Below, piece after piece: positions 1-8,440 of a stretch of DNA of 64,000 bases (positions are counted from its first letter, which is position 1; each line of letters opens with the position of its first letter). The DNA comes from Mucilaginibacter saanensis (GTDB lineage Bacteria > Bacteroidota > Bacteroidia > Sphingobacteriales > Sphingobacteriaceae). The stretch spans positions 248,001-312,000 of the forward strand of contig NZ_JACHBZ010000003.1 in the NCBI RefSeq assembly GCF_014200575.1. The letters are read 5' to 3'. The position numbers were made by a program, and so were the translations under genes. The notes under the pieces were generated by a model. It was not told the origin of the DNA and ran no database searches. It worked only from the letters and a program-made list of their open reading frames with translations.

Positions 1-511
1 CTTTCGCGGGGAAAGTGAAGCGTAGCATACCGGTGCGGATACCTGCACTTGCTTCGGTAGTAACATGGTTATCCTTAAATTTAACTTTATAATAGCCGGG
101 TGTTGCGGTTTCGTTACTATGTAAAAAACTACTGCTGTATTCGCCGGGAATAAAGTGTTTGCTTCCTGTTACAGGCATCACAAATAAACGGCCTGCCGAA
201 CCTTCGGGAAAACCGCTATGATGCCCCACACAGCTAAAATAATAAATAGCCGAATCAGCGTAATTGTAGCCTTTTGCACCTGTAACACGCGTTTCAGGAC
301 TAATCTGTATAAACCCGGACGGAGCCACGGCGCCGGGATACGTACCTCCATCGCCTCCCCAGTGGGTAAGCACGCTGCTTTTGGTGGTTCCAATAAATGG
401 ATTTACGTAGGCTATATGTGGCTTATCCTGCGCAAAAACTTTTTCATATCCAGCAAAGAATAGCACCAACAACAAAGTAAGCTTTATTCCCAAGAAGTTA
501 ATTTTATTCAT
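1..511 (-). CDS. GH92 family alpha-mannosidase, N-terminal part (cut by window edge)
   Basis: The first 170 residues of a secreted glycosidase run off the left edge. A signal peptide ending near FAQ at residue 28 is followed by VNPFIGT (36-42), GGDGGTYPGAVAP (52-64) and FSCVGHHSGFPEGSAG (92-107). These match the N-terminal beta-sandwich of GH92, a family of calcium-dependent exo-alpha-mannosidases acting on N-glycans and yeast mannans. The catalytic acids lie in the missing C-terminal part, so activity cannot be judged. The ATG at 509-511 sits 8 nt after the stop of the membrane acetyltransferase gene, so this is the last visible cistron of PUL1. Family assignment is confident; linkage specificity is unknown. 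Confidence 0.85.
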   Translation of the reverse strand, partial: MNKINFLGIKLTLLLVLFFAGYEKVFAQDKPHIAYVNPFIGTTKSSVLTHWGGDGGTYPGAVAPSGFIQISPETRVTGAKGYNYADSAIYYFSCVGHHSGFPEGSAGRLFVMPVTGSKHFIPGEYSSSFLHSNETATPGYYKVKFKDNHVTTEASAGIRTGMLRFTFPAK

Positions 512-519
512 CCCTTAAC

Positions 520-1647
520 TTATATTTTGACGTAGATCTTTCTCTTATCCATTACATAACCTACAAACCAGCAAAGCGTCATATAACACAATGCAAAAAC
601 CAGCGTACCCAAAGCGCCGGGAAAAAGCGGTTGATAAAACACCTGGTTGATCCAGTCATAAAAGCTCAGATTGGGTTTTACCCAAACAGTTGAAAGAACG
701 GTCAATAACAATTCAGACAATAGGTAAATAGCCAGCGAGTTCCTCCCAAACACTAAAAAGAAATTCGTACCTCGTTTGACGTTCTTTATTTCAATAGCAT
801 AAATCAGTATACCAATGATCACCAGGTCTATCCCAATGGTGAGTAAGGTAAATGAGCTTGTCCATAATTTTTTTGCAATTGGAAAAAACTGGCCCCAAAA
901 CAAGGCCACGCCAATTAATACAGCTCCTGCCATTAACAGTTTAGCAACAGTTTCGTAGCGCCTCCCCTTTTGTTGTATGTACACACCAGCCAGGTAACCA
1001 CCAATTACGTTTACTATACCCGTTAAAGTACTCAATAAGCCTTCAGGATCAAAAGCAATAGGCCCGCCTTTATCATGATAAAGGTGTGCATTACCCATTA
1101 TTAAAATATCCAAACGGGTACCTGCATTCCCAAGCATGGTAAACTCTTTGCCGGGTTCACCAAACAATAATAAAAACACCCAATAACCCAGCAAAAGTGC
1201 TGCAGATATAATAAGGATGGCCTTTTTTGAACAATAGTGAACAATTAATGATCCAAACAAATAGCAAAGTGCAATACGTTGCAACACCCCCATAATACGA
1301 GTATTAGCCAATGGGTTAAATGCCCAGCCCTCAGCTTCACGATGTACAAATGGAAACCAGTACATCAGATAACCCAATAAAAATATAATAACAGCCCGTT
1401 TACCAATTTTACGTAAAAAAGCCCCATTACTTTCAAACTTAGCTTTTGAAAAACTAAGCGCATTGCCTACAGCAAACAAGAAAGATGGAAAAACAAGATC
1501 TGTTGGAGTAAAACCAAACCAGGCTGCATGATCAAGAGGAGCCCATTGCAATGCACCCGAACCAGGTGCATTCACGATGATCATAAAACATATGGTCATC
1601 CCCCTAAAAATATCGAGTGTAATAAATCTGTTATTTGATAATGCCAT
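520..1647 (-). CDS. HGSNAT-like membrane acetyltransferase (DUF5009 / COG4299)
   Basis: A 375-residue polytopic membrane protein with roughly ten hydrophobic segments. It opens with FITLDIFRGMTICFMIIVN and continues with DHAAWFGFTPTDLVFPSF (39-56), the signature of bacterial relatives of heparan-alpha-glucosaminide N-acetyltransferase. His40 in this motif appears to align with the histidine that carries the acetyl group in human HGSNAT (from memory of the family). The expected role is moving acetyl from cytoplasmic acetyl-CoA across the inner membrane to a terminal amino sugar. It lies 11 nt downstream of the GH35 gene and 8 nt before GH92, inside the PUL1 operon, which suggests it acts on periplasmic glycan fragments. 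The real acceptor is not known. Confidence 0.8.
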   Translation of the reverse strand: MALSNNRFITLDIFRGMTICFMIIVNAPGSGALQWAPLDHAAWFGFTPTDLVFPSFLFAVGNALSFSKAKFESNGAFLRKIGKRAVIIFLLGYLMYWFPFVHREAEGWAFNPLANTRIMGVLQRIALCYLFGSLIVHYCSKKAILIISAALLLGYWVFLLLFGEPGKEFTMLGNAGTRLDILIMGNAHLYHDKGGPIAFDPEGLLSTLTGIVNVIGGYLAGVYIQQKGRRYETVAKLLMAGAVLIGVALFWGQFFPIAKKLWTSSFTLLTIGIDLVIIGILIYAIEIKNVKRGTNFFLVFGRNSLAIYLLSELLLTVLSTVWVKPNLSFYDWINQVFYQPLFPGALGTLVFALCYMTLCWFVGYVMDKRKIYVKI

Positions 1648-1658
1648 CTGTTTTAATA

Positions 1659-4616
1659 TTAATTAATAGTTGTTCCTTGAAGGGTATAGGTTACGCTACT
1701 GGCTTCTTTTTCTAATTGTATAGTTACCTTGTCTGGCCGGTTGCCATCTTCGTCATAAACCACCAGCTGATTAATACCCGTTTTTAACCAGCACTCTGGT
1801 ATATACATACCGATGTTACCTGTTTTTTCCGGATAGCGCCCCAGGTTATGCCCGTTTACCCAGACCGAACCATAACTCAGTCCATCAGTACGCACACGCC
1901 ATATCAGGTGTTTGCCTTTTGGCGATGGCAGGGTAAACTGTGAACGAAAAAACTGCGGTCCCGAAAAGGTAATTTTTCCGGCAAGCTTATCCCAACCGGT
2001 AGCAGCATCAGGATTACCCGGGCCGCTAAACATTTTCCAGCCGGTTAACATCGTGCTGTTTCCTATACTATTTATTTTTACCGGCTGATCTATCCCGCCT
2101 TCGTTTGAGTAGTTCTCAATAAATACGGAAAGCGTAATCGGTTTTTTGAGTACTTCGGTGTCATTAACTTCAACAGCAAAAGGCGAGTTCCATCCTTCAT
2201 GCCGGGCTACCTGCTTACCGTTAATAAATACAGTGGCATTTTCATCAACACTTCTGAAGTTGATCATCAGTTTCGAAGTATTCTGCTTATCTACGGGAAT
2301 AGTAGTTTGAAACCAACCAAAACCCGCTTGTTTATTAAACGCATCGTCCCCGATCTTATATTTTTTCCAACGGGTGGTATCGAACGCAGGTATGGCATTC
2401 TTTACGTCGGCAGCATTTTCGGCCCTGGCAAAATACCAATTAGTGGTAGTTGAAATGTAAGGTCCTCCCTTTTTAAGTTGTACCTGCCCCGATAAACCCT
2501 TTTTATCAACATCAGTGATTGGCCCCACATAAGCGGCCAGTTTGTCACGGCCATCATGTGCAGTAAATACAGCTAATGAATGTTTACCTTTTTTGATATC
2601 AAGTGTTACTTCTCCATCTCTTACCTTCCAGCTAACTATCCGCTTACCATCAATAAAAGCGGTGGCACGGTCGCCACCATCAACCTGCATGGTATATTTA
2701 CCCGAAACCGGGATGTTCAGCCTGGTTCGGTACCAAGCATCAGCAGTAAGATTGCCATCGGCACCCATTTGTAATGGGTTAAGGGAACTAAACCAATTCT
2801 TATCATTATAGGCAGCCGATGCATATATAGAAGCATTTTTATATTGCCATTCAGATAAACTTATAGTAGAGATAAAGTTTGTTGATTCCTGATAAACAGA
2901 ATTTAATAAAGCACATTCTTTTTCATTGTACAATCTTATCATACCATCTTTTTGTGACGTTAACGGGTATTGAGCCTCTGCGAATAGCTGTTTATTCTGT
3001 ACCTCTACTTTCCCAATATATGATGCACCACTGATAATTACTGTAGAACCGGGAATCTCCGTTATCCATGTTTTATCCGTCCCCTGCTCATTCTGTATTA
3101 AAACACGGATGCGCTGCCCGGAAATTTCAAAGCTATATTCTCCTACTTCATCGGCTTGTTGTTTTGTTGTTACTAGCTTAATACCTCCGGCGGTTAGTTT
3201 AAAACCCTGTGCTCCCTTAATTACATTGAGGCTTCCATTTGTCTTGAAATAAAGGGATACCGGATTGTCGCTTGCGGCTTCTACCAAAATAGTTGTGGTA
3301 TTACCTTGCTTTACCAATCCGTAAATGCGTGTTAATGCCCAATCAAGCTTTACAAAGCTGTTAATCTGAAAATTATGTACCAGGGGATAGATCTCACCGG
3401 GAGCCACTGTTATATTAGTTGCTACTATGCTTGAATCTGCCTTAACATTAGTTTTAAGAGAATCTTTACCTACATTATCTAAAAAAATAACATCGCCGGC
3501 GTTACTTGATCTTGCGGTAACCGTTATGCCCTTATCAGCCGTCACGTTTTGATATGAGGCACTTGCATCGCTACAGTTTTCTAATATAACTTCAAAACTG
3601 CGGGCAAATGTTGCTGCACGCTTAAAAGCGTAATAAATAGGTCGCAGATCGCCGGTTTGCCCTATGGCCGCACCGTAATCATAGGATGCCGCATCTTCGT
3701 CATTATTGGTATAACCAAAATTTGACCCGCCGTAAGCCATGTAATAGTTATACCCGCTGCCGCCATGCGCTATAATTTTCCAAGTGCGACGACTATAGAT
3801 AGCCGCATCATCCGGTTTTGCGCCATATTGGGAATACCATACACTCCAGAATTCTGTAGAGAACCAGGGATTAGGGCGCTTGGAGTCATCCAGCGTACCC
3901 TCGCCTGCCGGATCACTCGCGTGATGCAACCCGCTGAAAAAATAAGGCACATCTAAACCCAGGTTCAAGGCCTTGCTTTGCAAACGTTTAAAGTAATTAT
4001 CAGGGGTCACAGTCCCCCAGCCATTGTTATGCTCATTTTCCAGCTGAACCATAATCACCGGACCGCCTTTGCTGATCTGCTGGTTAAATACAATTGGTAA
4101 AAGATGATCAAAAAAACGATCTACATATTTCTCAAACTCTTTATTATCCTCTCTTACACGCACGCCATCTTTAAATTTCAACCATATCGGATACCCGCCC
4201 ATATCCCATTCAGCGCAGGCATACGGACCTACTCTCGCAATGGCATACATATTAAGGCTTTTTATTAACGATAGAAACGCGTTAAGGTCACGATCACCCG
4301 TAAAATCAAACTTGCCCTCTTGTGGTTCATGAAAATTCCAGAAAGTATAAAACTCTACACAATTAAAGCCGGCACGCTTTAAACGTAGTAATCTGTCGCG
4401 CCAAAGCTGGTGAGGTACCCGCGCATAGTCTATTCCGCCCGATGCCAGAAATGTACGTTTCCCATTAATAACGAAACCCTTGCTGTCAAAATCAATAAAT
4501 GGCTTAGCTGATGCCTTTGCAGGAAATATGTGATCATTAATTGCCTGGCTGTAACTATTAATAACGCAAACCGACAAACCAATAATTAAAAGAACGGTAT
4601 AAACTCCTCTCTTCAT
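1659..4616 (-). CDS. Large GH35 beta-galactosidase
   Basis: A 985-residue secreted enzyme with a signal peptide (about 1-24). The GH35 TIM barrel spans about residues 40-350: RVGPYACAEWDMGGYP at 128-143, VQLENEH with the proposed acid/base Glu195, and WFSTEFW with the proposed nucleophile Glu255. Beta-rich modules follow, including galactose-binding-like segments near 620-720 and 860-965 (RTDGLSYGSVWVNGHNLGRYPE). It is much longer than the 600-residue GH35 of PUL2. The motif reads ENEHNNGWG where most members have ENEYG. It lies 2 nt downstream of GH89 in PUL1, so translation is probably coupled. Beta-galactosidase is the best call; another beta-glycoside cannot be excluded. Confidence 0.87.
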   Translation of the reverse strand: MKRGVYTVLLIIGLSVCVINSYSQAINDHIFPAKASAKPFIDFDSKGFVINGKRTFLASGGIDYARVPHQLWRDRLLRLKRAGFNCVEFYTFWNFHEPQEGKFDFTGDRDLNAFLSLIKSLNMYAIARVGPYACAEWDMGGYPIWLKFKDGVRVREDNKEFEKYVDRFFDHLLPIVFNQQISKGGPVIMVQLENEHNNGWGTVTPDNYFKRLQSKALNLGLDVPYFFSGLHHASDPAGEGTLDDSKRPNPWFSTEFWSVWYSQYGAKPDDAAIYSRRTWKIIAHGGSGYNYYMAYGGSNFGYTNNDEDAASYDYGAAIGQTGDLRPIYYAFKRAATFARSFEVILENCSDASASYQNVTADKGITVTARSSNAGDVIFLDNVGKDSLKTNVKADSSIVATNITVAPGEIYPLVHNFQINSFVKLDWALTRIYGLVKQGNTTTILVEAASDNPVSLYFKTNGSLNVIKGAQGFKLTAGGIKLVTTKQQADEVGEYSFEISGQRIRVLIQNEQGTDKTWITEIPGSTVIISGASYIGKVEVQNKQLFAEAQYPLTSQKDGMIRLYNEKECALLNSVYQESTNFISTISLSEWQYKNASIYASAAYNDKNWFSSLNPLQMGADGNLTADAWYRTRLNIPVSGKYTMQVDGGDRATAFIDGKRIVSWKVRDGEVTLDIKKGKHSLAVFTAHDGRDKLAAYVGPITDVDKKGLSGQVQLKKGGPYISTTTNWYFARAENAADVKNAIPAFDTTRWKKYKIGDDAFNKQAGFGWFQTTIPVDKQNTSKLMINFRSVDENATVFINGKQVARHEGWNSPFAVEVNDTEVLKKPITLSVFIENYSNEGGIDQPVKINSIGNSTMLTGWKMFSGPGNPDAATGWDKLAGKITFSGPQFFRSQFTLPSPKGKHLIWRVRTDGLSYGSVWVNGHNLGRYPEKTGNIGMYIPECWLKTGINQLVVYDEDGNRPDKVTIQLEKEASSVTYTLQGTTIN

Positions 4617-4618
4617 TG

Positions 4619-6820
4619 TTATTGATTATATGTTTGTTGTATTATGGTGTCATACTTTTCAAATAGTTGTTTCGAAACTTCGACTGCGCTACCGGTGATG
4701 GTATTTGGATAAGCATTATCATGTTTGTTTACCCATTGCCATTCCCAGTCCTTTACTTGTTTATCAAAAGCATTGCTGTCAAACGTTGTCCCTGAAGACA
4801 AAGACTTATCAAGTTCCTTAAAAAACAGCGCCCAGCGGGGTTTATAATAACCTTTAATCAAGCCTGCCCATTGACGGTTGGAGTATTCTCTTAAGCCGCT
4901 TTCTTTATCGCCCCAAAGTGTAACTAAATCACGGGCATTAAATTCATAAAGGTCCTTTTCTTTTTCGGTTATGCCGTTGGCCCTCGCCTCGTTGATCCAT
5001 TTACCAAGTAAAAAGTCTTTACGGGTGTTCAATAAAGCATCCATATCATCCATCAACTGTAAAAACGCCGTACTGTATCGTTTAAAGTGTTGTTTATCTC
5101 CGCTTTGATATGCTGTTACCATTTTTTGCTGCAACGGACTTGCATAGTTTGCCAATACCTGCCGGGTAACATCCACCAGGTCATACTGAAAACCATCACT
5201 TTGTTTTAAGCTATCGGCAGCTTGTATCAATAAACCCCACGCTTTAACCAACTGAGCCGGGTCATAATCTAATTTGGTAAGTACCCTGTCTATGGTTTTT
5301 TTGAAAGTTGGCCGGGCCACAACAATTGATTCCGGGCCACCCTCGGTAAGTCCGCCAGAATATACGCTATTCAAAAGAATATGCCATGCTTCATTAGCTT
5401 GATTATTATTCTGACCATAACGCCTTTGTGCATAGTTAATCAACCACTTATCTACATCAATTGGAGTATCCGTCCATACATTTTCCAGCATGAGGGCAAA
5501 CAAAGCCGGGTTTTGTTCAATACCTTCGGGGGTAACGCCTATCCCCCTCATGTTTTTCGACTCCGGGTCATGTAATGCAATGGCAGGGTCGGCAGCTACA
5601 TGGCGCATACGGCCAAATAAACTGATATTACCGCCGAAATTTTGCAACATACTCCAGATCCATGGTTTGCCATAATAAGCTTCGGTACGGTTCCACACCG
5701 GGTGAGCATCACTATACAAATCTAAAACAATCATTTGCTCGTCAGGCACTGCATTTAACAGGGCTTTGATTTGCTGTGGTTGCCAAAACTTATTATTGTA
5801 ATGAAACATCCAGCCTTGCATTACCCAAATTGCCTTGGGATCGGCGGCAGCCATGGAGTTAAAAACCTTCTTGCTCATACCACTCAAATAGGTAGAGTCA
5901 TTTGTAGGCGGCACATTTTCGTTAAACGTATCGGCAGAGTACAGGTGATCTGTTCCAAACTCCTTTGTTTGTGCTTCTATATATTTTTTACCGATGGTTT
6001 CAAACATTGGATCGTCAGGGTCAAGAATATAAACATCAGGAAAACCTGCATCCCAATTGGTTTTTTTAACCTTCGCATTGGGGTATTTATCTTTAAATGA
6101 TGGCGGAACATGTCCTGTAAATGAAGACAATACAGGCTTCATACCGAACGAACGTTCACGCGCTAATATCTTTTTTTGGAGCTCTTTATGGGTATCCATC
6201 CAATGCTGTGGCAGCGGGCCGCCCCATGCATCAATATTTCCCATCCAAAACCAGGCAAAATAAGCCGGGCCGCTAAAAAACTCATCAAGCTGTTTGTTGG
6301 TAAAACCCATACTTTTATACACGTCTTGCCAAACTGCTTCCTCGCCGGTTATAGCCAATGGCAGGTTAATGCCATTTAAAGCCATCCAGTCAATTTCTTT
6401 CTGCCAGCGGTTCCAATCCCACCAGGCCATGGAATAATTATAGGTGCAATAATTTAAATAGTAACGATATTGATAAGGAGTAGTTTTATGAACAATAGCT
6501 TTAACCAGTGGTAAAGTTTCCGGTAAATTAAGGTTAGTTCCATTCCAGCCGATATCACAAAAACAATAATTTTTAATATAATAATGTAATGCAGATGCTA
6601 TTGACAAGCCGTTATTGCCCCGCAAAATAATTTTACCATCTCTGCTTTCCAGTTCAAAAACATCTTTACCATTTTGCTGAGGAACGGACTCTATTACAAA
6701 CCAGTTGCTTCTACCCGGAATAACGCGCTCAATAAATTCAATCGACGCTTTCTGATCAACCTGGGCATTGGCCTTTACGCCAAGTGCCAATACAATAAGC
6801 ACAAGTAAACACTTTCTCAT
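4619..6820 (-). CDS. GH89 alpha-N-acetylglucosaminidase (NAGLU family)
   Basis: 733 residues, close to the 743 of human NAGLU, with a signal peptide (1-19). The order is NAGLU N-terminal domain (about 25-105), TIM barrel (about 115-450) and helical C-terminal domain (about 460-730). Diagnostic motifs are NYCTYNYSMAWWDWNRW, NGINLPLAITGEEAVWQ, WMGNIDAWGGPLP, YSADTFNEN (carrying a proposed catalytic Glu) and TPEGIEQNP. The family removes terminal alpha-linked GlcNAc, for example from heparan sulfate or from GlcNAc-alpha-1,4-Gal caps on gastric mucin. It is the first enzyme after susD, separated from it by 141 nt with a strong hairpin. The downstream GH35 could remove the galactose exposed after GlcNAc removal. 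Family is certain; substrate is inferred. Confidence 0.93.
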   Translation of the reverse strand: MRKCLLVLIVLALGVKANAQVDQKASIEFIERVIPGRSNWFVIESVPQQNGKDVFELESRDGKIILRGNNGLSIASALHYYIKNYCFCDIGWNGTNLNLPETLPLVKAIVHKTTPYQYRYYLNYCTYNYSMAWWDWNRWQKEIDWMALNGINLPLAITGEEAVWQDVYKSMGFTNKQLDEFFSGPAYFAWFWMGNIDAWGGPLPQHWMDTHKELQKKILARERSFGMKPVLSSFTGHVPPSFKDKYPNAKVKKTNWDAGFPDVYILDPDDPMFETIGKKYIEAQTKEFGTDHLYSADTFNENVPPTNDSTYLSGMSKKVFNSMAAADPKAIWVMQGWMFHYNNKFWQPQQIKALLNAVPDEQMIVLDLYSDAHPVWNRTEAYYGKPWIWSMLQNFGGNISLFGRMRHVAADPAIALHDPESKNMRGIGVTPEGIEQNPALFALMLENVWTDTPIDVDKWLINYAQRRYGQNNNQANEAWHILLNSVYSGGLTEGGPESIVVARPTFKKTIDRVLTKLDYDPAQLVKAWGLLIQAADSLKQSDGFQYDLVDVTRQVLANYASPLQQKMVTAYQSGDKQHFKRYSTAFLQLMDDMDALLNTRKDFLLGKWINEARANGITEKEKDLYEFNARDLVTLWGDKESGLREYSNRQWAGLIKGYYKPRWALFFKELDKSLSSGTTFDSNAFDKQVKDWEWQWVNKHDNAYPNTITGSAVEVSKQLFEKYDTIIQQTYNQ

Positions 6821-6888
6821 TTAAACAAATATTGAGTTTAATAATGTACAGATTCTGTACCTCACACAAAAATACATCAGGAATAATA

Positions 6889-6946
6889 AAATGCCGGCAA
6901 CCAGGAATATTTGTCATTCAAATACCTATCCCGCTTGCCGGCATTT
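6889..6946 (-). promoter_or_regulatory. Hairpin between susD1 and the PUL1 enzyme genes
   Basis: A perfect 12-bp inverted repeat, AAATGCCGGCAA (6889-6900) and TTGCCGGCATTT (6935-6946), encloses a smaller perfect hairpin, TATTTG/CAAATA (6908-6913 and 6919-6924). On the transcribed minus strand it is followed by TATTATT rather than a long U run. It most likely acts as a partial terminator or 3' stabiliser, giving more susCD than enzyme transcript. Confidence 0.65.
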
Positions 6947-6961
6947 CATCTTGTCAATCCT

Positions 6962-8437
6962 TTAAAAGTTTGGATTTTGTATCAAAACACCCTTACTTTT
7001 ATCAATTTCAACCTGCGGAAGCGGGAAATAGTAATTTTTAGGGCGAACAAACACCACATTTTTACCCTGATCTGCGGGAGCTTTTGAAATTGGCAGATTG
7101 TACATTGCAGCAATGTCAACTATTTTATCCTTGTCCCAACGCATCAGATCCTGATGACGCTCACCTTCGCCGGCAAGCTCCATACGGCGCTCGTGGATCA
7201 GCTCTTTCATGCCTGCACCTGAAACAGGTTTTAATAGCGGAGAAGCACGATGCCTTATCTGGTTGATCAATGCGTCACCAGCTCCTGCTCCTTGTGTACG
7301 GATTAACGCTTCTGCAACCAGCAGATAAATATCAGCCGAACGCATTAATGGTACTGCAAAGGTATGATCTACCCCACCACCTGCAGCTGCAGTATTGAAT
7401 ACAGCATACTTACGAAATACAAAACCCGTTGCAGAAAGGTCTGACGTAAAGGTTGTAAGCCCTTTACCATCACCTATGTCTATTTGATCGCCAACGCCTA
7501 ATAAAGTGGCGGCTTTGCGGGAGTCATTCGCTTCAAACTCATTAGCCAGTCCTTGCAGCGGCTGACTAAAACCATACCCCCCCCATGGCCTTGGAATGTA
7601 GTAAACCGTAAAATCGTTTTGCACAACATTTTGAACCGCCTGGATAGAGAAAAGCAACTCAGTGCTATTTTCATTGGCACGGGTAAAATTATCCTGGTAA
7701 TTGGCAGCCAGGGCATAGTGAGAGTTTGATATTACCTGTTGTCCGGTTGCAATGGCCTCAGGGAATTTTTCCCAGTACATATAAAGCTTAGTTAAAAAAC
7801 CCAATGCGGTTCCTTTGCTTACACGGCCACGGTCTGCAGCACTGTAGCTTTCGGGTAACAAACTAACCGCTTTAAGTAAATCAGACTCTATTTGTTTCCT
7901 TACATCCTCTATAGGCGACTTTGGCACATTAAAGGTTTGTTTAATGTAATCATCTTCGGTAATAATAGGCACATCCCCATGAATTACCATTAAACGCCAG
8001 TAGCCAAATGCTCTTAGAAAATATGCTTCGCCCATGCTCCTGTTTTTAACATCTGTTGAGATAGATGTGATCTTGGGAATGTTAATGATACAATTAGTAG
8101 AGCGGTTAATTTCTTCATATCTCCATTTCCACGGATACCTTATAGCTGCGTTTGACGCATCATAGGTCAAATTTTCGATACCTTCATCTTCACCGTGGTC
8201 ACCAGAGCGCCAGTAATCATCAGAAGGAACGTCAAAAGTGGTTTCGGCATGGCCAATATAATCTTCTTCCTCTAAAAGGCTGTAAATGCCTGTTACAGCG
8301 TTAACAGCATCCACCTCATTCCTGAAATAATTACCCGAGCTATAAACACCTTGCTGACTAAGATCAAGTGCTTTTTTACAGGCACTGGTAAATAATGCCA
8401 GCGCCATGATCATATATAATGTTATTTTCGATTTCAT
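6962..8437 (-). CDS. SusD-family glycan-binding lipoprotein (PUL1)
   Basis: A 491-residue RagB/SusD protein. The N-terminus MKSKITLYMIMALALFTSAC is a lipoprotein signal with Cys20, so it should be anchored in the outer membrane. YFLRAFGYWRLMVIHGDVPII is the typical TPR-like helix of the fold, and the C-terminal ERRMELAGEGERHQDLMRWDK is the diagnostic SusD motif. The protein forms the lid of the SusCD importer and binds oligosaccharides at the cell surface. Its start is 3 nt downstream of the susC1 stop, so the two are co-translated. Ligand specificity cannot be read from sequence. Confidence 0.95.
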   Translation of the reverse strand: MKSKITLYMIMALALFTSACKKALDLSQQGVYSSGNYFRNEVDAVNAVTGIYSLLEEEDYIGHAETTFDVPSDDYWRSGDHGEDEGIENLTYDASNAAIRYPWKWRYEEINRSTNCIINIPKITSISTDVKNRSMGEAYFLRAFGYWRLMVIHGDVPIITEDDYIKQTFNVPKSPIEDVRKQIESDLLKAVSLLPESYSAADRGRVSKGTALGFLTKLYMYWEKFPEAIATGQQVISNSHYALAANYQDNFTRANENSTELLFSIQAVQNVVQNDFTVYYIPRPWGGYGFSQPLQGLANEFEANDSRKAATLLGVGDQIDIGDGKGLTTFTSDLSATGFVFRKYAVFNTAAAGGGVDHTFAVPLMRSADIYLLVAEALIRTQGAGAGDALINQIRHRASPLLKPVSGAGMKELIHERRMELAGEGERHQDLMRWDKDKIVDIAAMYNLPISKAPADQGKNVVFVRPKNYYFPLPQVEIDKSKGVLIQNPNF

Positions 8438-8440
8438 GAT

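Noticed and set aside
178..463. Two short ORFs on opposite strands near the left edge (71 and 81 codons)
   Set aside because: Both are out-of-frame shadows of the GH92 gene, whose own frame runs unbroken from 511 to the edge and matches family motifs.
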